DNA of 47,840 bases from UBA2266 sp964406945 (GCA_964406945.1 CAYOTO010000023.1:1-47840), one strand, 5' to 3'; positions 7,863-16,914 are shown, counted from the stretch's first letter. Made by a program: numbers and translations. Notes: generated by a model not told the origin, from the letters alone.

Positions 7863-9458
7863 ATGCGACGCGCCACTCTTATTCTGTTACTCAGCACGGT
7901 TTTGACTGCATCCGCATCGGCCGCGGTGTTTCAATACAGCATTCCCGTCGAAACCGAAAGAGGCCCGAAATCCGCTTTTTTGTGGCTGCCGCCACAGGCA
8001 ATGCGCATCAGGGGCGTGATAATCGGCGGCATGACCCTGATGGAACGGGAATTTGCAAAAGATGCGGTAATCCGCAGGGCGTGCGCCGATGAGGGGCTGG
8101 CGATTGTCTTTCTCAAGTGCGGCCTGGGACGCGTAGACGTCCAGAAAGTGCTCGATGATTTCGCAGGCACTTGCGCATATCGCGAGCTTTCCGCTGCCCC
8201 GCTGATGTTCGTAGGTCACTCCGCGGGCGGCCCGCCCGCAAAGGCCCTGGCGAGCCAAATGAGCGACCGGTGCTTCGGCCTGGTGCAGTACAGGGGGGGC
8301 GTACCCGGAGGCTCCGAGCCGGTCCCGCCCGGCGTGCCGGCCCTGATGATGATCGGACAGTTTGACGAGTTCGGCGGTACGATGCGCACCAAAACCGGAC
8401 GCGAGGCCTGGATGGGCGGACGGGATGCCATGATCGCCTTTCGAAAAAGCAATCCCGCCAACCTCGGCAGCATCGTAGTCGAACCCGGCGCCGGGCATTT
8501 CGCCTGGTCCGACCGCAACGCACGATATCTGGCAATGTTTATAAGAAAAGCCGCCCGGGCCTGCATCCCGGCCGAGTTGCCCGAGGCCTCCCGGCCTGTC
8601 CCGGTCAAAAAGATAGACTACGAACAAGGCTGGCTGACGGATCTCGCAATCGAATCCGATGATGCCCGCGCTCCGGCCGCCTTCGACGATTATACCGGCG
8701 ACAAAAGAATCGCCGCCTGGCATTTCGACGAGGAGCTTGCCCGGGCGACAGCCGCATATCATGACGAAGGCTTCGAGAAGAAAGATCAGTTCATCAAGTG
8801 GAACGATCCGTACTGGGTCGACGCAGGCACGCGTTTCTTCTTCACCCGACTCGAGTGGGTCGGCGACGGCCGCACTTTCGAAGTTCACCCCGAATACGCC
8901 GAAGTCTATCCGAGCCGCCATAAGGGACGCGGGCCGAAATGGCTTCGAGCCGGCGAGCCCGTAGGCCACTCGGACGCTCCCATTTTTGTTCGCCAGGTGA
9001 GCGGGCCCGTCACTGCCGCCGGTCCCGATACGCTGAGGATGAAATACGACGGCCTGGCGCCGGCGACCGAACGATCAAGAGTCACGTTCATGGCCTGCAG
9101 CAGCGGCGATAAGACCTACAGATACACCGAGCAGGTAGGCATGATGCCGCGAGGCTTCTCGGGACTGAAGAAAGGCAAAGACCAGACAATAACTTTCCCT
9201 CCCGTCGGCAACATCAAAGCCGGTAGTCCCCCCGTGCCTTTGAAAGCGACAAGCGACAGCGGGCTGTGCGTCGAATATTACGTGGCCCACGGCCCCGCGA
9301 AAATCACCGACGGCAAACTCGCTATCGCCGAGCTGCCCGCTCGTGCGAAATTCCCCATCGAGATTAAGGTGGTTGCGTACCAGTTCGGCAGCGGCGTCGA
9401 ACCTCCGGTCAAGACGGCCGAACCGGTCGAACAGACCATCCAGCTTGTAAAACCATAA
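7863..9458 (+). CDS. secreted alpha/beta-hydrolase-like protein
   Basis: A signal peptide covers residues 1-21. The first half looks like an alpha/beta hydrolase: the nucleophile elbow VGHSAGG places Ser120, a DEFGG segment could supply the acid, and GAGHFAW near residue 216 could supply the histidine. The second half (about 255-531) has no motif I recognise for certain. Its end resembles an Ig-like or cadherin-like beta domain (QTITFPPVGNIKAGSPPVPL). A strong AGGAG precedes the start at 7863. It lies 84 bp after the M23 gene, so the two may be cotranscribed. The substrate is unknown. Similar two-part proteins in planctomycetes are usually annotated as hypothetical. Confidence 0.75.
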   Translation: MRRATLILLLSTVLTASASAAVFQYSIPVETERGPKSAFLWLPPQAMRIRGVIIGGMTLMEREFAKDAVIRRACADEGLAIVFLKCGLGRVDVQKVLDDFAGTCAYRELSAAPLMFVGHSAGGPPAKALASQMSDRCFGLVQYRGGVPGGSEPVPPGVPALMMIGQFDEFGGTMRTKTGREAWMGGRDAMIAFRKSNPANLGSIVVEPGAGHFAWSDRNARYLAMFIRKAARACIPAELPEASRPVPVKKIDYEQGWLTDLAIESDDARAPAAFDDYTGDKRIAAWHFDEELARATAAYHDEGFEKKDQFIKWNDPYWVDAGTRFFFTRLEWVGDGRTFEVHPEYAEVYPSRHKGRGPKWLRAGEPVGHSDAPIFVRQVSGPVTAAGPDTLRMKYDGLAPATERSRVTFMACSSGDKTYRYTEQVGMMPRGFSGLKKGKDQTITFPPVGNIKAGSPPVPLKATSDSGLCVEYYVAHGPAKITDGKLAIAELPARAKFPIEIKVVAYQFGSGVEPPVKTAEPVEQTIQLVKP

Positions 9459-9575
9459 CGAAAGCTGATTGCTCACCCTTCAGCGAGCAGTCCGCGTACT
9501 TGAGTGCAGACCGTACGTTCTGTCGCTGAAAGGCCGGATTGTCGAATATCAGGTAGAGCCGCCGTGGGCTCCGCC

Positions 9576-10076
9576 TCAATCGACTATTATGATGCCGAGG
9601 GGATTGCTCTCGACTCTGACGCCTTCGAAATTGAAAGCCACGCGGATTATGTGCTTGCCGCGCTCCAGGTCTATGCCGAAGCGATTGTGCAGTCTTATCG
9701 AAACGCTGTTGAGCTGAACGCCCGGAGCCAGGGGCCAGACCGGGCTGTCTATTTTGACCGGCGTCGGCCAGTAGTACCAGTTCCCGTCGTATTGAACCTC
9801 GCAAAGCTGCTGCATGTGATCGGGCAAAAACGGATAAATGCGCCAACCGGTATTCTTGAAATCGACGCTCAAGACGGGCGTTTCATTTCTGTACCATCGC
9901 CGCTTCGATATCCGCAGCCTGCACTGGATGCCCTCGACGGGCTCGCTCCACGTGGGCGCAGACCAGGCAAGCTTGCGGTCGATTGCGGTTATTGTGCCCG
10001 CCTGCTGCTCTTGGCACCCGGCAAACGCCGCCAGGCTGATCAGCACGAGCGGTGCAAAATATCTAGGAGCGTCCAT
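9576..10076 (-). CDS. small putative lipoprotein
   Basis: Unrecognised 166-aa protein with an N-terminal hydrophobic stretch ending in AAFAGC, a plausible but imperfect lipobox (Phe at -3). The rest is short and probably beta-rich, with several Trp and Tyr residues (PTWSEPVEGIQCR, WYYWPTP). The start at 10076 is chosen because AGGGG lies about 7 nt upstream and the hydrophobic stretch then begins near the N-terminus. An earlier start at 10097 would add seven residues. It is convergent with the hydrolase-like gene and backs onto the long non-coding stretch at 10.1-10.8 kb. It is probably anchored in a membrane. Function unknown. Confidence 0.6.
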   Translation of the reverse strand: MDAPRYFAPLVLISLAAFAGCQEQQAGTITAIDRKLAWSAPTWSEPVEGIQCRLRISKRRWYRNETPVLSVDFKNTGWRIYPFLPDHMQQLCEVQYDGNWYYWPTPVKIDSPVWPLAPGVQLNSVSIRLHNRFGIDLERGKHIIRVAFNFEGVRVESNPLGIIIVD

Positions 10077-10261
10077 TCTCGCACCCCTGTCGAACAATTT
10101 GCAACGATGATTCGGGAGGCTATTATACGAGCACCCCGCCGCCGCGGGTTAGCAAATTATTTGTAAGCGCACAAGAATCCGACGCAATGAGGCTTTGGGT
10201 GCTTTAGATAAGGCTTCTTTTGTCCCTGCTCAGACCGTGTTTAACCCGGTTTTTCAACTAT

Positions 10262-10542
10262 TTATCCACTTACCGACAAATTCGCCCGCGGCTGCACGAA
10301 AACACCATCCGGATTTGTCCTCCCAGATTTGAGAACCTCTGAGCGCGTAGTATTTATCGGAATAACAAGAACTTGCTAATCATAAGTGCTTGATAAAACA
10401 GGCTTTACAAGGATTTGACTTGCAGGAACAAATCCTTTTTGCCTCTGGACCATCTCAAAATTGGGAGCGGTCAATCCCTCAGCAGCTCTGCGTTACTGCG
10501 TCGGGCGTGCAAAACAGACAGGTTCTCAACAGGTTATCCACA
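10262..10542 (+). promoter_or_regulatory. two DnaA-box-like 9-mers
   Basis: TTATCCACT at 10262-10270 and a perfect TTATCCACA at 10534-10542, in the same orientation and about 270 bp apart, inside a non-coding stretch that runs from 10077 to 10799. No dnaA, dnaN, gyrB or parAB gene is present in the window. Two sites could occur by chance or mark a DnaA-titrating or regulatory region. Confidence 0.3.
10409..10440 (+). terminator. terminator-like hairpin in a non-coding region
   Basis: A 9-bp perfect stem (10409-10417 with 10429-10437), an 11-nt loop and a run of five T at 10436-10440 on the plus strand. No plus-strand coding gene ends just upstream. The nearest, at 9458, is separated by an oppositely oriented gene. 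It could end an unannotated small RNA from about 10.1-10.4 kb or attenuate a leader of the gene at 10800. Confidence 0.4.
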
Positions 10543-10646
10543 ATGCAGTCAGCGTTCTCCAGTGTAATCCTGGTAGTCTGGGAGAAATGGGTAAACCGGC
10601 GCGTCCGCCGCCTTGTTAAGGTTCGCGCAATCTATGCAGTCGACTG

Positions 10647-10655
10647 TGCTAAAAT
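10647..10655 (+). promoter_or_regulatory. possible extended -10 element
   Basis: TGCTAAAAT fits an extended -10 hexamer (TGnTATAAT). No good -35 hexamer lies at the right distance. If used, it would give a leader of roughly 140 nt for the gene at 10800. Confidence 0.25.
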
Positions 10656-10799
10656 GCTGGCCCGGGCAAGGGTTTTCTGTTATTTTGCCGACTTATATCA
10701 AGGATCGAACGACGGTCTTTGGTCGAACAAGTTCATGGAGAATCGCTGAAACGGCCCGATTTTGACTGTATCGCGGCGATAATCACAGAAGGGGATAAA

Positions 10800-11762
10800 A
10801 TGGCAACAGACCTTATATGCATTGGCGAATCGATTCATGCGTCTATACCCAGAACAGGCAAGGTTCTCAAAGAACTCGCTGCACTGGGATCGGACGCCTA
10901 CGAGAAGGAATCGGAGCCGCTGGCCTACATCCGCAAGCTCATAGAGTCGCAGGCCGCCGACGGCGCTGCCTATATTGCGGTCAATCTGGATGAGTTCGGC
11001 GAAACCGATCCTCGTGTGGCTGTGGATATGATGATTCAGTACGTTCGGCTCGTTCGTAAATGGGGCGACGGCGTTCCTGTCTGCGTCGACAGCAGCGATA
11101 ACAACGTGCTCAAAGCCGGTCTTGCCGAGTGGTACAACACCGACGAGAAGGTGGCAAAGCCCCTTATAAACTCCGTGAAGACCTATACCGCCGATGAGCT
11201 GCTCCCGCTTCGAGCCGAGCACGAGTTCGCATTTGTGGGTTTGCTTGTAAGCGAGTCGGCCGCAACCGGTCCGGGCGGGTCGCACTCGGTGGACGAACTG
11301 CTGGCAATGGCCGGCGAGCTTTTCGACAAAGCAACCGGCCGGTACGATTTCGAACCGGGGGACATCTTCTTCGACTCGACCGTTTTTCCGCTGGCGATAG
11401 ATATGCCCATGGAGCCGGGGGTGCCGGGCTATACCTATCGTGCGTTCGAGACAATAAAGCGCATCAAAAGCGACTCCAAAATGGGCGGCGCCCACTGTTC
11501 GCTGGGCATAAGCAACTGCGCTCGTGACCTTCCCGCCAGGCGAATCGGCATCTGCCGGGCGTATCTGGCAAAGGCGATGGAATACGGACTCGATGCGGCC
11601 ATCGTAAACGTTGCTCACAAATACGGGCAGGTCGACCCGGACCCGGAACTGCTGGAACTGGTGGACGCCTACGCCAAAATGGACGGCTCGCCCGAAGCGA
11701 CCACACGAGCTATGGGAAAAATGGCCGAATTCTGCCAAAAAAGCCGCACAAAACAGCCTTGA
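10800..11762 (+). CDS. pterin-binding methyltetrahydrofolate methyltransferase-like protein
   Basis: 320-aa protein of the dihydropteroate synthase/pterin-binding TIM-barrel superfamily, closest by eye to AcsE/MtrH-type proteins that move a methyl group between tetrahydrofolate and a corrinoid protein. Visible support: PLINSVKTYTADE, like the conserved INS segment; CVDSSDNN, like the substrate-binding strand; and HCSLGISNCARDLPARR, which matches the GLSN...LPAR signature, followed by GLDAAIVN. A GAAGGGG ribosome-binding site precedes the ATG at 10800, so an in-frame start 81 bp upstream is not favoured. No corrinoid protein, CO dehydrogenase or methionine synthase gene lies nearby, so the partner is unknown. 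Confidence 0.72.
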   Translation: MATDLICIGESIHASIPRTGKVLKELAALGSDAYEKESEPLAYIRKLIESQAADGAAYIAVNLDEFGETDPRVAVDMMIQYVRLVRKWGDGVPVCVDSSDNNVLKAGLAEWYNTDEKVAKPLINSVKTYTADELLPLRAEHEFAFVGLLVSESAATGPGGSHSVDELLAMAGELFDKATGRYDFEPGDIFFDSTVFPLAIDMPMEPGVPGYTYRAFETIKRIKSDSKMGGAHCSLGISNCARDLPARRIGICRAYLAKAMEYGLDAAIVNVAHKYGQVDPDPELLELVDAYAKMDGSPEATTRAMGKMAEFCQKSRTKQP

Positions 11763-11782
11763 CCCACCCGGAAGACTTGCGA

Positions 11783-12556
11783 TCAGAGCAACAGGAGGCT
11801 TACGGCCATTATGAGCATTCCAGCGACTACTCCGGAGATCGCCAGATGGCCGTGACCATAATGGTGGGCCATGGGGACCAGTTCGTCCAGCGAGATATAG
11901 ATCATAATCCCCGCCACGAAAGCGAGCACCGCCGCCAGCAGAGCCGGCGTTAAAAACGGCATCAGAATCAGATAGCCGACAATGGCCCCCAGAGGCTCGG
12001 ATATCCCCGACATAAACGAATAGACGAAAGCCTTCCTCTTATTGCCCGTCGCGAAATAGATCGGAACCGAGACCGCGATTCCCTCGGGGATATTGTGTAT
12101 AGCAATCGCAAGCGCGATAAAGACGCCCAGCCTCAAATCGGTTACGGCCGTGGCGAAAGTCGCAAGCCCCTCGGGAAAATTGTGTATTCCTATCGCCAGG
12201 GCCGTCAGCAGCCCCGTTCGCATCAGGTGCGGATGATTCTGCGGCTGCTCGATATTCTCGTATTCGTGCGGATTCTCCTGTTCGGGCACCAGATAATCGA
12301 TCAGAGCGATAACGCCGATGCCGACGAAAAATCCCACCAGCGCCCACGCCTCTCCGACCTTCTCGACTGCGTCGGGAAGCATCTCCATAAAACTGATGTA
12401 TATCATCACCCCCGCCGACAGACCCAGAGCGAACGAAAGGAAACTGATCCGCGGCTTGCGCATAAAGTAAGCAATCGCACTTCCGATTCCGGTCGACAGC
12501 CCGGCGAAAACCGTAAGCCCGAGTGCAAGTGCAACAGTCTTTTGCGATATATCCAT
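11783..12556 (-). CDS. zupT: ZIP family metal transporter, ZupT type
   Basis: Integral membrane importer of divalent metals (zinc, possibly iron or manganese). About eight hydrophobic segments fill the 257 aa. The two metal-binding helices are clear: ALAIGIHNFPEG and ALAIAIHNIPEG, the classic ZIP HN(F/I)PEG motifs. A hydrophilic loop of about 25 residues rich in E, N and H (near residues 91-112, EQENPHEYENIEQPQNHPH) and a His-rich AHHYGHGH stretch near the C-terminus could bind metal. The gene ends 20 bp from the convergent methyltransferase-like gene. No Fur- or Zur-like operator was recognised upstream. Confidence 0.92.
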   Translation of the reverse strand: MDISQKTVALALGLTVFAGLSTGIGSAIAYFMRKPRISFLSFALGLSAGVMIYISFMEMLPDAVEKVGEAWALVGFFVGIGVIALIDYLVPEQENPHEYENIEQPQNHPHLMRTGLLTALAIGIHNFPEGLATFATAVTDLRLGVFIALAIAIHNIPEGIAVSVPIYFATGNKRKAFVYSFMSGISEPLGAIVGYLILMPFLTPALLAAVLAFVAGIMIYISLDELVPMAHHYGHGHLAISGVVAGMLIMAVSLLLL

Positions 12557-12656
12557 TCAGTCATTCCCCGACCAGAGAACCGTTATTCTACGGGAACATG
12601 ATAATGCGATCGGCGTTCTCCGGCAAAGGCTCAGCGCCGGAATACCCCAAAAATCG

Positions 12657-13784
12657 TTACTTCGCCGAGTGCAGCAGGTCGTGGAAATATTCCCAGGTCC
12701 GCGTTTTCGACCCGTCGGGCCTTATCAGCCAGAAGCCCCGCACCGTCTCGTTATCCGTAACGGGCGGTTTGGCGGTCTTGTCCTTCAGTTCATTACAGTA
12801 CAACTGCCAGTAAATCACATACGGACAGCCCCAGTCAAATGCCGTATCCACCGCATTCTCAATGACCGCCCGGACCTTCCCGGCCGGATACTGATTTGCG
12901 GGTATGCCGAATTCGCCTACGTAGACGTTCTTATCGCCAAAATCGGCGCTGTCCGGCGTATGTTCGGCGATATAATCCAGCGCCCGCCTGAACAAATTCG
13001 GATCGGATGAACCTTCGGTAACCGAATCCCACGCCGAATAGGAGACCATATCCACATTTGTATGCGGAATCACCTTGTTGATCAGCCCTGGCCGTCCGTC
13101 GTCCATGCTCGCGACCACGCGGTTGACCTCCGCGGCGTGATACACCCGCACCCCGTCCTGCCCGATCTCAGCCCTGGCCGCGTTCACGCCCACCTGTCTG
13201 GCGTTGAGCCAGGCGATCATGCCCTTTATCGCTTCTTCACTGGGGTCGACTTTTCGGTCGAAACCGGCCCTGATGAGCCAGTCTCCCTCCCAGTGCTGCA
13301 GAATGAACGTTTTTCCGGTTCCTCGATACGTCGTGAGCAGGTGTTTTGTCAGTTCGTAGAACTGCTCTTTCTCGAATTGCTCTTCCTGCTCGCTCATGCC
13401 GTCGCGAAAATGCCCCTCCCAGCGTCCCACGGAGAAGGCCATCAGCACGTAAGTCCTGAATGGTTTTGCAAAGACCTGTCGGAAATAAGGCGTTTTAGCC
13501 ATTTCAGCGAGGCTGTTGACCTCGGGCCAGTCAGAATTGTACGGGTAAGACTCGGCCGGCTTGTGGAACCACAGCTTGATTACCCGGCTGCCAAGCTCGA
13601 GCACCCGGTCGGCGCCTTCGTTTAGAAAATCCTGATCGCCGAAGCAATACTTGCCCGCAACGTGAGTAACGCCCAGTCTTTGGGCTGGATCGTCAATTTG
13701 CCGGGGCCGCCGAGACTGGGCGCCGATAGAAGCTGAAAATACAGCGAACGCGAGCAGTAAAGTAACCGAATTTAATCGCCACAT
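12657..13784 (-). CDS. secreted glycoside-hydrolase-like protein
   Basis: 375-aa exported protein with a signal peptide (RLNSVTLLLAFAVFSASIGA). The start at 13784 is fixed by GAAGGA 7 nt upstream; longer in-frame starts would bury the signal peptide. The body resembles a TIM-barrel glycosidase of clan GH-A. QHWEGDWL near residue 165 could carry the acid/base residue, and VYVGEFGIP near residue 300 looks like the beta-strand 7 nucleophile strand. The C-terminal PYVIYWQLYCNE and GFWLIRPDGSKT segments resemble the end of such barrels. Family and substrate cannot be assigned by eye. It precedes zupT on the same strand by about 100 bp, but a functional link is not evident. Confidence 0.65.
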   Translation of the reverse strand: MWRLNSVTLLLAFAVFSASIGAQSRRPRQIDDPAQRLGVTHVAGKYCFGDQDFLNEGADRVLELGSRVIKLWFHKPAESYPYNSDWPEVNSLAEMAKTPYFRQVFAKPFRTYVLMAFSVGRWEGHFRDGMSEQEEQFEKEQFYELTKHLLTTYRGTGKTFILQHWEGDWLIRAGFDRKVDPSEEAIKGMIAWLNARQVGVNAARAEIGQDGVRVYHAAEVNRVVASMDDGRPGLINKVIPHTNVDMVSYSAWDSVTEGSSDPNLFRRALDYIAEHTPDSADFGDKNVYVGEFGIPANQYPAGKVRAVIENAVDTAFDWGCPYVIYWQLYCNELKDKTAKPPVTDNETVRGFWLIRPDGSKTRTWEYFHDLLHSAK

Positions 13785-13949
13785 AGCAAAGTCCTTCGAC
13801 ATGCCCGGGAGGTTTGCCGATTTTGCCGACTGCAAGGACCGATAATCCTTTCTTTTGCCGCCCGGGGCCGTTATTTGGGCTATTTTCGAGCACCAGGTCG
13901 CTGCCATCGCGTATAAAGTGACCGTTTCAGCCGGGAAATCTATATTTTC

Positions 13950-13977
13950 TTGCAAAAACAAGCCCGCTTACTATACT
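13950..13977 (+). promoter_or_regulatory. sigma-70-like promoter
   Basis: TTGCAA (13950-13955), a 16-bp spacer and TATACT (13972-13977), giving a leader of about 37 nt before the start at 14022. Confidence 0.5.
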
Positions 13978-14021
13978 TTACGGTTTCACAATTTGCCAGA
14001 TAAACGAATTCGGAGCACCAT

Positions 14022-16229
14022 ATGAATCTTGTCAAGTGGTTTCGAAAGAACAATACCAAGGTCATGGCGGTTGTCGTCTGCATCATCATGATCGGTTTCA
14101 TAGGCGGTGCGTATCTGCAGCAGCTCGCCAAGAGGCAGAGCGGCCGGTACGACACAGTCGCATACTACCTGGGCGACAGGGAAATCCTGCGCAACGACCT
14201 GGCAATCGCACAGAACGAGCTGGAACTGCTCAGGGCCCTTCAGGCGGACCGGCTGCTTCGAAGCCAGGACGTTTCGCGCGACATTACCGGCGCGTTGATG
14301 GCCGAGGTTATTTTCACTGATCAGCAGTTCTCGGCGCAACTGATAGCCTCAATTTCACGCACGATACGCCAGCAGGGCTATACAATCACCGAATCGCAAC
14401 TGGCGGACATCTATAAGCGCAGCGCTCCCGGCACTTTGTACTGGATTCTCCTTAAAAACGAGGCGCGACTCGCGGGCGTAAGGATTCCGATCAACGAAGC
14501 CGGACAACTCCTGGGCAGGCTCATTCCCCAGATGACCGCAGATCAGCAGGGCGGCAACGGCGTCAGTTACAGTCAGTACATCTCGCAGCTCGTCCAGAGG
14601 CACGGCGTTCCGGAAAACACGATTTTGCAGGTGTTCGCCGATCTGCTGGCCGTGATGCAGTACACCCAGATTGCATGCTCGCTCGAAGATGTAACCGTGC
14701 CTCAGATCAGGCACATGATCAGCGCCCGTGCTCAGACCATGAACGCCGAACTGGTGAATCTTAACGCAAGGATTTTCGCCGACGACCAGAACGAGCCTTC
14801 CGATGCCGAAGTTCAGGAACAATTCGATACATACAAAGACATCTTTGCCGGCTCGATAACCGACGAGAATCCGTACGGATTCGGTTACAAGTTGCCCGAG
14901 CGCGTCAAGGTCGAATACATCGCCATAAAGATGGACGATGTAGCCGCCGCGATCGAGGCGCCCACGCAGGAAGAGATGGAGCAGTATTATCTGCAGAACA
15001 CCGAAGACTTTGTCGATGCCGTCCCGATCGACCCCAACGATCCCAATTCGCCGACCAAATCGGTCACAAAGCCTTTCGCGGAGGTCATGGACGAAATCGA
15101 CGACGCCATGCGGCAGGCCAGGACCAACACCCTCGCAAGAGACATGATGGCCGAAGCCGCGACGGGAACCGCACCGGAGTTTGCCGGTGTCGATCCGGAA
15201 GATGCGACCGTCGAACAGATAAAGGAAAAGGCCGGCGATTATCAGAAGATGGCCTCGAAACTTACCGATGAGCACAATGTCAAAGTATACCACGGGACGA
15301 CGGGTCTGCTTGATGCAAAGGACGTGCAGCAGGATCAGTACCTAAGACGCCTGTACGTGCGAGGCAATGCCGGTACGCCGGTGCCGCTGGCCAGAATGAT
15401 GTTCGCCGTGGAAGAACTCAAGGCCGGGGATCTGGGTCCTCTCGTGGCGGCCCGACCCCACATGTACGAGAATCTCGGCCCGGCCATCGATATGCTCGGC
15501 GAAGTGCGAGTAATGTTAAGAGTCGTGGAAGTACGCGAAGCGGCTGCACCCGAGAGCGTCGATACATCCTACAGCGTGGCCGGTCTGCAGCTTGGCGACC
15601 CGAACGACACCGATGATGCCATTGTCATCAAGGATCAGGTCGTAAAGGATCTAAAGGCGCTTGCGGCGCTGCCCGTTGCGGCAGAAAAAGCAACCGAGCT
15701 ACAGGGTCTCGCACGGGCCGAAGGTTTTGCCGAGGCGGTTTCCCAGTTCAACGAGATTTACCCGAAAGACCCGAACTCCGAAGATGCGGATCCAAATAAT
15801 TTCCGCATCGACACGATTCAGGACATGAGCCGGATTACCAGCCAGCAGATGCAGGAAATAGCCGCCCACAATGCCGGCAACGCCGCAAAAGGCATGGTAA
15901 TGAGGGCCCGCAACATCGAGCGGCTGTTCGCGGACAAGCTTTATTCGCTCGTGCCTGCCGACAGCAACAGCCTGTCCGACCCGCCGGTGGTGATGGAATT
16001 CAAGCCCGATATGGGTTATTACGTCGTCAACAACCTCACGGTAAATCGCGTTTATCGTGAAGACTTCCGCCAGATTAAGGCTTCGACTCTGTTCACGCAA
16101 GAAGTCAAGTCATCGCAGAGCCTTGCGCCGGTGTTTTTGGCGCCGGAGAATATTGCCAGTAGAATGAAGCTGCGGTTTGTCGACGAAGGCGATGACGAAG
16201 AAGCCGACGCTAACGAGCCAAACGAATAG
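14022..16229 (+). CDS. membrane-anchored SurA/PpiD-like protein
   Basis: 735-aa protein with one N-terminal transmembrane segment (MAVVVCIIMIGFIGGAYL) after a short basic cytoplasmic end, then a long extracytoplasmic part. The layout and the DREILRNDLAIAQNELELLRAL segment recall the SurA_N/PpiD chaperone domain (anchor, helical chaperone domain, then a large periplasmic body). I see no clear parvulin isomerase signature, so it may be chaperone-only. The C-terminus is very acidic (DEGDDEEADANEPNE). GGAG at 14012-14015 precedes the ATG. Two membrane-protein genes follow at 5 bp and with a 4-bp overlap, so the three probably form an operon. Role inferred: folding or quality control of exported proteins. 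Confidence 0.65.
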   Translation: MNLVKWFRKNNTKVMAVVVCIIMIGFIGGAYLQQLAKRQSGRYDTVAYYLGDREILRNDLAIAQNELELLRALQADRLLRSQDVSRDITGALMAEVIFTDQQFSAQLIASISRTIRQQGYTITESQLADIYKRSAPGTLYWILLKNEARLAGVRIPINEAGQLLGRLIPQMTADQQGGNGVSYSQYISQLVQRHGVPENTILQVFADLLAVMQYTQIACSLEDVTVPQIRHMISARAQTMNAELVNLNARIFADDQNEPSDAEVQEQFDTYKDIFAGSITDENPYGFGYKLPERVKVEYIAIKMDDVAAAIEAPTQEEMEQYYLQNTEDFVDAVPIDPNDPNSPTKSVTKPFAEVMDEIDDAMRQARTNTLARDMMAEAATGTAPEFAGVDPEDATVEQIKEKAGDYQKMASKLTDEHNVKVYHGTTGLLDAKDVQQDQYLRRLYVRGNAGTPVPLARMMFAVEELKAGDLGPLVAARPHMYENLGPAIDMLGEVRVMLRVVEVREAAAPESVDTSYSVAGLQLGDPNDTDDAIVIKDQVVKDLKALAALPVAAEKATELQGLARAEGFAEAVSQFNEIYPKDPNSEDADPNNFRIDTIQDMSRITSQQMQEIAAHNAGNAAKGMVMRARNIERLFADKLYSLVPADSNSLSDPPVVMEFKPDMGYYVVNNLTVNRVYREDFRQIKASTLFTQEVKSSQSLAPVFLAPENIASRMKLRFVDEGDDEEADANEPNE

Positions 16230-16234
16230 ACACG

Positions 16235-16648
16235 ATGAGCGCCAATACCAAAACAAACCACGCTGCGTTGCTGCTTACGGTCGGACTGCTCGGATGGGCC
16301 GTGCCGGGCGGCGGACATCTTCTACTCAAAGAGCAGAAGCGGGCCGTGATAATCTTTGTTACGATTACCGCGACGTTTCTAATCGGTTTGTATATCGGTT
16401 CGATTGGCGTGATAGACCCGGTCGGAGCAAGGCCGTGGTATATCGCTCAGATAATGAATACGCCCGCCGTCGCGGCCCTGGGCCACCTGACCTCCGGCGG
16501 AGCCAATGAGTACGCCGTTTACGGCCGGCCCAACGAAATCGGCCAGATTTACACAAGCATTGCCGGACTTCTCAACCTGCTGTGCATTGTCAACGCCGTT
16601 TATCTGGCACACGTCCGCAATACCGAACCGTCCGGAGCAAAGCCATGA
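16235..16648 (+). CDS. small multi-pass membrane protein
   Basis: 137 aa with three or so hydrophobic segments: LLLTVGLLGWAVPGGGHLLL, the VIIFVTITATFLIGLYIGSI region and IAGLLNLLCIVNAVYLAHV. The N-terminal PGGGHLLLKEQKRAVIIF stretch resembles TM2-like and DUF6677-like proteins (a Gly-rich turn followed by a hydrophobic helix), which are common in planctomycetes; the family name is uncertain. It starts 5 bp after the SurA-like gene and its last codons overlap the next gene, which suggests translational coupling. Function unknown. Confidence 0.7.
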   Translation: MSANTKTNHAALLLTVGLLGWAVPGGGHLLLKEQKRAVIIFVTITATFLIGLYIGSIGVIDPVGARPWYIAQIMNTPAVAALGHLTSGGANEYAVYGRPNEIGQIYTSIAGLLNLLCIVNAVYLAHVRNTEPSGAKP

Positions 16649-16890
16649 TCGTCGCCTCGATACTGATGACCTTCACAGTGCCCGAACATATCGGGACGAC
16701 TCCGGCCTCGGTGCTGTGGCTGCTTCCTCTGGCCGCGGCGATCTCGATAGTTTACAAAGCCACCAAGATCCGGGACATCGAGCTGGGGTCTTTCAGCAGG
16801 CAGTGTGCGGTCCTGTTCGGCACCATCGTTGTGATAATGTTCATCGCGGCACTGGTGCTACTGGGTGCCGCGTGGCTGATCAACGCTTAG
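16645..16890 (+). CDS. 81-aa membrane protein
   Basis: Two predicted membrane helices (SVLWLLPLAAAISIVYKA and GTIVVIMFIAALVLLGAAWL) joined by a short charged loop (TKIRDIELGSF). The start ATG overlaps the stop of the preceding gene (ATGA), a strong sign of coupling and the reason for choosing 16645 over an earlier in-frame start. Not recognised. It could be a partner subunit of the preceding small membrane protein. It ends 24 bp from the convergent rnc stop. Confidence 0.65.
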   Translation: MIVASILMTFTVPEHIGTTPASVLWLLPLAAAISIVYKATKIRDIELGSFSRQCAVLFGTIVVIMFIAALVLLGAAWLINA

Positions 16891-16914
16891 CACGCTCACA
16901 GTGGCTGCCACCGG

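Noticed and set aside
10077..10799. Chromosomal replication origin
   Set aside because: Only two DnaA-like boxes and no dnaA, dnaN, gyr or par gene in the window; kept as a finding about a regulatory region instead.
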